DNA from: Trujillonella endophytica
GTDB taxonomy: Bacteria; Actinomycetota; Actinomycetes; Mycobacteriales; Geodermatophilaceae
DNA: 64,000 nt
Reading direction: 5' to 3'
Assembly (NCBI RefSeq): GCF_900110555.1
Contig: NZ_FOEE01000010.1
Location: 1 to 64,000 of the forward strand
Positions 57,984-64,000 of the stretch are shown here, in pieces (within the stretch, counting starts at the first letter, position 1; the number at the start of each line of letters is the position of its first letter). The notes under the pieces were generated by a model. The model was not told the origin of the DNA. It saw only the letters and a program-made list of their open reading frames with translations, and made no database searches. Position numbers and translations under genes: made by a program.

Positions 57984-58116
57984 CCACTCATCCAGAGGGG
58001 CAGAGGGACACGGCCCGATGAAGCCCCGGCAACCGCCGTCCGCGCACCTGCGCGGACGGAAGGTGCCAATTCCGTCCCGCACGGCTCGACGGCCCGGTGC
58101 GGGGAAGATGAGGAGG
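57984..58116 (+). promoter_or_regulatory. SAM-I (S-box) riboswitch upstream of thrC
   Basis: All conserved S-box parts are present in order: P1 5' strand CTCATC (57987-57992), CCAGAGGGGCAGAGGGA, the kink-turn/pseudoknot segment GGCCCGATGAAGCCCCGGCAACC, a P3 hairpin CCGTCCGCGC/GCGCGGACGG, AAGGTGCCAATTCCG, a P4 hairpin CCCGCAC/GTGCGGG, and the P1 3' strand GATGAG (58107-58112). The P1 3' strand runs straight into the Shine-Dalgarno (AGGAGG, 58111-58116). With no separate terminator stem, control by hiding the ribosome binding site when SAM is bound is the likely mechanism. Confidence 0.93.
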
Positions 58117-58126
58117 TAGTCGTCGC

Positions 58127-59428
58127 ATGACCCTGACCGCTCCCGGCTCCGTCCAGGCCGACTCCACAGGCGGGGGCCCGGTCCCCGCGTGTCCCGCCCG
58201 GGGCCTGGTGTGTCGCAACTGCGGCGCCACCTTCGGCCTCATCGCCCAGCACGCGTGCGCCGAATGCTTCGGCCCGCTGGAGGTCGACTACGACCCCGAG
58301 CTGATGCGGGCGGTGACCCGCGAGCAGATCGAGGCGGGCCCGCAGAACATCTGGCGCTACGTCGCGCTGTTGCCCGTGGGTCAGGACCCGGCCGACCGCG
58401 TCTCCCTCGACCCCGGGCTCACCCCCCTGGTCCGCGCCGACCGGCTCGCCGCCGAGCTGGGGATCACCGGCGGGCTGTGGGTCAAGGACGACTCGGCCAA
58501 TCCCACGCACTCGTTCAAGGACCGGGTGGTGAGCCTCGCGGCCACCGCCGCCAAGGGGCTGGGGTACGCGCGGATCGCCTGCGCCTCCACCGGCAACCTG
58601 GCCAACTCCGTCGCCGCCCACGCCGCCCGGGCGGGGCTGCCCTCGGTCGTGTTCATCCCCAGCGACCTGGAGCCCGGCAAGGTCGTGCAGTCGGCGGTCT
58701 ACGGCCAGACGCTGGTCGCCGTCGACGGCTCCTACGACGACGTCAACCGGCTGACCAGCGAGCTCGGCGAGACCGACGAGTTCGAGGACACCGCCTTCGT
58801 CAACCAGAACGTGCGGCCGTACTACGCCGAGGGCTCCAAGACCATGGGCTACGAGATCGCCGAGCAGCTGGGCTGGCGGATCCCGGCGCAGGTGGTCATC
58901 CCCATGGCGTCGGGCTCGCTGCTGACCAAGGTGGACAAGGCGTTCCGGGAGCTCGTCGCGGCCGGCATCGTCGAGGCGACCGAGTGGACCGTGTTCGGGG
59001 CGCAGTCGGCGGGCTGCGACCCGATCGCCACGGCATTCGACAACGGCTGGGACGTCGTCCGGCCGGTCCGGCCGACCGGCATCGCGAAGTCGCTCAACAT
59101 CGGCAACCCGGCCGACGGCCCGTACGCGCTCGACGCGATCCGCCGCACCGGTGGCGCGGTCGGCCGGGTCGGGGACGACGAGATCGTGCAGGGCATCCGC
59201 GACCTGGCGCGCACGACCGGTGTGTTCGGCGAGACCGCGGGCGGGGTGACCATCGCCGTCCTCCGGCAGCTGGTCGCCGACGGCCGGCTGGACCCGGCTC
59301 GGGAGACCGTCGTGCTCAACACGGGGGAGGGCCTCAAGACCCTCGACCCGCTGGAGCCGGTGGTCGGTCCCACGCACCGCGTCGAGCCCTCGCTGAAGTC
59401 GGTCCGCGCGGCGGGGCTCATCGGCTAG
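58127..59428 (+). CDS. thrC: Threonine synthase with N-terminal zinc ribbon
   Basis: 433 residues. PLP enzyme that converts O-phosphohomoserine to threonine. The N-terminus has a zinc-ribbon-like CxxC...CxxC (Cys29, 32, 44, 47) ending CFGPLEVDYD, as in plant- and archaeal-type threonine synthases. The PLP lysine is Lys131 in NPTHSFKDR; STGNLANSVAAHAARAG and MASGSLLTK are cofactor and substrate loops. Plant enzymes of this class are activated by SAM; here a SAM riboswitch precedes the gene. ATG with AGGAGG ten bases upstream. No other methionine or threonine gene is nearby. Confidence 0.95.
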   Translation: MTLTAPGSVQADSTGGGPVPACPARGLVCRNCGATFGLIAQHACAECFGPLEVDYDPELMRAVTREQIEAGPQNIWRYVALLPVGQDPADRVSLDPGLTPLVRADRLAAELGITGGLWVKDDSANPTHSFKDRVVSLAATAAKGLGYARIACASTGNLANSVAAHAARAGLPSVVFIPSDLEPGKVVQSAVYGQTLVAVDGSYDDVNRLTSELGETDEFEDTAFVNQNVRPYYAEGSKTMGYEIAEQLGWRIPAQVVIPMASGSLLTKVDKAFRELVAAGIVEATEWTVFGAQSAGCDPIATAFDNGWDVVRPVRPTGIAKSLNIGNPADGPYALDAIRRTGGAVGRVGDDEIVQGIRDLARTTGVFGETAGGVTIAVLRQLVADGRLDPARETVVLNTGEGLKTLDPLEPVVGPTHRVEPSLKSVRAAGLIG

Positions 59429-59434
59429 CGATAG

Positions 59435-61861
<2,427 letters not shown>

Positions 61862-61904
61862 GTCCCGCCGCTGCCGTTCCCCGGTAGCACGACCCGTACG
61901 TCCC

Positions 61905-61940
61905 GGCAGGGGCGGTCCGCTTCGGCGGGCCGCCCCTGTC
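61905..61940 (+). terminator. groEL terminator: 16-bp stem, TTCG tetraloop
   Basis: GGCAGGGGCGGTCCGC pairs with GCGGGCCGCCCCTGTC (two G-U pairs) around TTCG, 43 bases after the groEL stop. Confidence 0.85.
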
Positions 61941-61976
61941 GGCGTTCCGGGATGGGTCGGTCGGCCATGCACCCGC

Positions 61977-62037
61977 GCCGAGATCGGCGATCTCGGCGGT
62001 TCCGGGCGCCGGTGGTGCCGAGATCGGCGATCTCGGC
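61977..62037. repeat. Two direct copies of a 21-base palindrome (GCCGAGATC-GGC-GATCTCGGC)
   Basis: Identical 21-base palindromes at 61977-61997 and 62017-62037, 19 bases apart. The second extends to 12-base arms (GGTGCCGAGATC...). The outer arms are shared with the terminator at 50006. Confidence 0.85.
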
Positions 62038-62084
62038 ACCCGGGGGATGGCGTCGGGACGGCGGACCCCGGGTAGCCGACGACC

Positions 62085-62891
62085 GTGAGCGTGGTGATCG
62101 GGACGTCGGGGTGGCAGTACCGCGACTGGCGCGGCCGCCTGTACCCGCAGAAGCTGCCGCAGCGGCTGTGGCTGGAGCACCACGCCGGGCTGTTCGCCAC
62201 GGTGGAGAGCAACGCCGCGTTCTACCGGCTGCCCGAGCAGCACACGTTCGAGGCCTGGCGGCAGCGCACCCCGCCGGACTACCGATGGGCGGTCAAGGCC
62301 AGCCGCTTCCTCACCCACGTGAAGCGGCTGCGCGACCCCGCGGAGCCGGTGGCGCGGCTGATGGAACGCGCGGCCGGGCTGGGGGATCGGTTGGACGCGG
62401 TCCTGCTCCAGCTCCCGCCGACGCTCCGGGCGGACACCGGGCTGCTGCGGGAGTGCCTGGCGTGCTTCCCGCCCACCGTCCGCGTGGCGGTCGAGCCGCG
62501 GCACGACAGCTGGTGGACCGACGAGGTGCGGGCCCTGCTGGAGCGCTACGGCGCGGCGTTGTGCTGGGCCGACCGCGCCGAGCAGCCGGTCACCCCGCTG
62601 TGGCGCACCACCGGGTGGGGCTATCTGCGCCTGCACACCGGCGCCGAGGGCTGGGGGTACCCGCCCGCCGTCCTGCAGACCTGGGCCGACCGGCTGGCGG
62701 CCACGTACGGCGACGACGAGGACGTGCTCGTCTACCTCAACAACGACCCGGGGGGGAACGCCGTCACCGATGCGGTGGTCCTCGCCGAGGCGGTCCGGCG
62801 GGCCGGACGGACACCGACCCGCGTGCCGACCCGCGAGCAGGCCACCGGCGAGGCGTGGACCGGCGACGAGCGGCCGGTGGTCTACAGCTAG
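62085..62891 (+). CDS. DUF72 protein
   Basis: 268 residues. VVIGTSGWQYRDWRGRLYPQKLPQRLWLEHHAGLFATVESNAAFYRLP at the N-terminus and VAVEPRHDSWW later are signatures of the DUF72 (YecE-like) TIM-barrel family. YLNNDPGGNAVTDA near the end is also conserved. No activity is established for it. The GTG follows TAGCCG by six bases, a weak leaderless candidate. Its stop is inside a CTAG shared with the stop of the convergent oxidoreductase gene. Confidence 0.9.
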   Translation: MSVVIGTSGWQYRDWRGRLYPQKLPQRLWLEHHAGLFATVESNAAFYRLPEQHTFEAWRQRTPPDYRWAVKASRFLTHVKRLRDPAEPVARLMERAAGLGDRLDAVLLQLPPTLRADTGLLRECLACFPPTVRVAVEPRHDSWWTDEVRALLERYGAALCWADRAEQPVTPLWRTTGWGYLRLHTGAEGWGYPPAVLQTWADRLAATYGDDEDVLVYLNNDPGGNAVTDAVVLAEAVRRAGRTPTRVPTREQATGEAWTGDERPVVYS

Positions 62892-63883
62892 AGCGCCGCC
62901 GGGTCCTCGCGGTGGACGACACCGAGCGCCCGGGCCGCGCGGCCCAGCACGTCCTGCACGGCCAGGGTGTCGGCCAGCGGCATCACCGCGCTCTCGGTGC
63001 GCCCCGCCCGCAGGCACTCGGTGGCCTCGACGAGCTCGTGCGCGTAGCCGCGGCCGGTCTGCGGCCGGGTGACGGTCTCCGGCTCGGCGCCGGCCCGGTT
63101 CAGCACGATCGTCTCCGGGTGGTGGAAGCGGGGCAGGACGTCGATCCAGCCCCGCGTGCCCAGGACCCGCGCCGCGCCGGGCGTCGGGTAGCGCAGCGAG
63201 CAGGTCAGCGTCGCGGACCGGCCGTCGGCGTACCCGAGCAGCAGGGCGGCCTCGGCGTCGACGCCGGTCGGGAAGGTGGAGCCGGCGACGGTCACGGTGT
63301 CCGGCGTCCCGAGCAGCATCTGGGCGAAGGAGACGACGTAGACCCCGAGGTCCAGCAGCGCCCCGCCGCCCAACTCCAGGGCGAACAGCCGGTCGGCCGG
63401 GTCGTACTCCCGGGCGACGCCGAGGTCGGCCTGCACCGCCCGCACCTCACCGATCGCGCCCTCGGCGATCAGTTCGCGCAGGGCGACCACCGCCGGCTGG
63501 AAGCGCGTCCACATCGCCTCCATGACGAAGACCCCGGCGCCGCGGGCCGCCGCGACGACCGCGCTCGCGCCCTCCGGCGTGGCGGTGAACGCCTTCTCGA
63601 CCAGCAGCGCCTTGCCGGCGGCGATCGCCGCGAGCGCGATCGCCTCGTGCTGGGCGTGCGGGGTGGCGAGGTACAGGATGTCGACCTCGGGGTCGGCCAG
63701 GATCTCGGCGTAGGAGCCGTGCGACCGCCCGATGCCGTGCCGCCGGGCGAAGTCGGCACCCCGCTGCGCCGACCGGGAGGCGACCGCGGTCACCCGGGCC
63801 CCCTCGACGTGCGCGAAGTCGGGCACCAGGCTCTCGGCGATCCGGCCCGGTCCGACGATGCCCCAGCGGATCTCCTCGGTCAC
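62888..63883 (-). CDS. Gfo/Idh/MocA-family oxidoreductase
   Basis: 331 residues. The N-terminal Rossmann fold WGIVGPGRIAESLVPDF binds NAD(P). DVDILYLATPHAQHEAIALAAIAAGKALLVEKAF carries the catalytic Lys of the EKP-like motif (EKA here). The C-terminal domain with LFALELGGGALLDLGVYVVSFAQMLLG (the D-x-G-x-Y/H segment) is typical of sugar or inositol dehydrogenases. The substrate is unknown. GTG start at 63883 overlapping the stop of the upstream VOC gene (GTGA), so the two are probably translated together. Confidence 0.92.
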   Translation of the reverse strand: MTEEIRWGIVGPGRIAESLVPDFAHVEGARVTAVASRSAQRGADFARRHGIGRSHGSYAEILADPEVDILYLATPHAQHEAIALAAIAAGKALLVEKAFTATPEGASAVVAAARGAGVFVMEAMWTRFQPAVVALRELIAEGAIGEVRAVQADLGVAREYDPADRLFALELGGGALLDLGVYVVSFAQMLLGTPDTVTVAGSTFPTGVDAEAALLLGYADGRSATLTCSLRYPTPGAARVLGTRGWIDVLPRFHHPETIVLNRAGAEPETVTRPQTGRGYAHELVEATECLRAGRTESAVMPLADTLAVQDVLGRAARALGVVHREDPAAL

Positions 63884-64000
63884 CCGGTCGACGGTAGCGG
63901 GCTGCCGAACCGCAGGAGGTTGCCGTCCGGGTCGATGTGCCAGCCCTCCCGCAGGCCGTAGTCGGTGTCCACGGGAGCCCCCGTGCGCGGCACGTCGGCC
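63880..64000 (-). CDS. VOC (glyoxalase/bleomycin-resistance) family protein, C-terminal end
   Basis: The minus strand is open from the window edge to a TGA at 63880-63882 and encodes 39 residues, ADVPRTGAPVDTDYGLREGWHIDPDGNLLRFGSPL and a short tail. DPDGNLLRFG is the usual C-terminal strand of vicinal-oxygen-chelate proteins, where a Glu or similar residue binds metal. The start is outside the window. Its stop overlaps the start of the oxidoreductase gene. Confidence 0.75.
   Translation of the reverse strand, partial: ADVPRTGAPVDTDYGLREGWHIDPDGNLLRFGSPLPSTG

Noticed and set aside
57953..58115. Pairing of upstream CTCCTC (57953-57958) with the thrC Shine-Dalgarno as an alternative riboswitch fold
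   Set aside because: The CTCCTC lies upstream of the likely -10 box (57968) and so is probably not in the transcript. It would become relevant only if a more distal promoter exists.

Overview
The window is chromosomal DNA from a very G+C-rich actinobacterium. Almost every gene ends its codons in G or C, GTG starts are as common as ATG, and many genes look leaderless (a TANNNT box 6 to 8 bases before the start codon). Lsr2, CarD, a DUF5313 protein, a DUF3263/VirR pair and the gene order ppa-dacB-DUF2342-tilS-hpt-ftsH-fol-pan-coaX-lysS-lsr2-clpC-mutY-disA-radA-lpqE-carD-ispD-ispF-cysS-rlmB all fit Actinobacteria. From memory this order is collinear with Mycobacterium tuberculosis Rv3628 to Rv3579c. 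The composition and the accessory genes suggest Geodermatophilaceae (Blastococcus, Geodermatophilus or Modestobacter), which is an inference. Nearly all of the window is ordinary, vertically inherited core genome. I see no prophage, insertion sequence, CRISPR array or defence island.

Layout. 1-4774: end of an amidohydrolase, a small lipoprotein, a tryptophan-2,3-dioxygenase-like protein, inorganic pyrophosphatase and a PBP4-type carboxypeptidase. 4820-9798: DUF2342 metallopeptidase, tilS, hpt and ftsH. 9833-12890: the folate block folE-folP-folB-folK with a DUF3180 membrane protein. 12887-16695: a glycine betaine/choline-type ABC importer, apparently inserted into otherwise conserved synteny. 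16775-26534: DUF6779-like repeat protein, an SDR, then DUF2520-panC-panD-nadB-nadC-coaX-lysS (CoA and NAD supply) with start/stop overlaps. 26690-29903: lsr2 and clpC, each with a recognisable regulatory region. 30104-42162: mutY, disA, radA, lpqE, an ECF sigma factor with a membrane partner, a UbiA-type prenyltransferase, carD and the ispD-ispF-cysS-rlmB run.

42159-50979 is more lineage-specific: cupin, DUF445, HtrA-like protease, unknown membrane protein, methyltransferase, tRNA-Thr(TGT), acyl-CoA synthetase, DUF5313, CBS protein and a RarD-type transporter. 51062-57061 holds DUF3263, a VirR/LytR_C envelope protein with a very long disordered N-terminus, and a two-gene ABC system whose ATPase is fused to a predicted extracytoplasmic serine hydrolase. 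57104-61861 holds a HAD phosphatase, a SAM-I riboswitch directly in front of threonine synthase, a cold-shock protein, and groEL behind two CIRCE operators. The window ends in a DUF72 protein, a Gfo/Idh/MocA oxidoreductase and the end of a VOC-family gene.

The most interesting points are: the S-box aptamer whose closing helix abuts the ribosome binding site of a zinc-ribbon threonine synthase; the hydrolase-membrane anchor-ABC ATPase fusion; a short dispersed repeat next to nadB bounded by 16-base direct repeats that duplicate the nadB stop region; a 32-base perfect palindrome between lpqE and the ECF sigma gene; and a family of GCCGAGATCG palindromes between genes.
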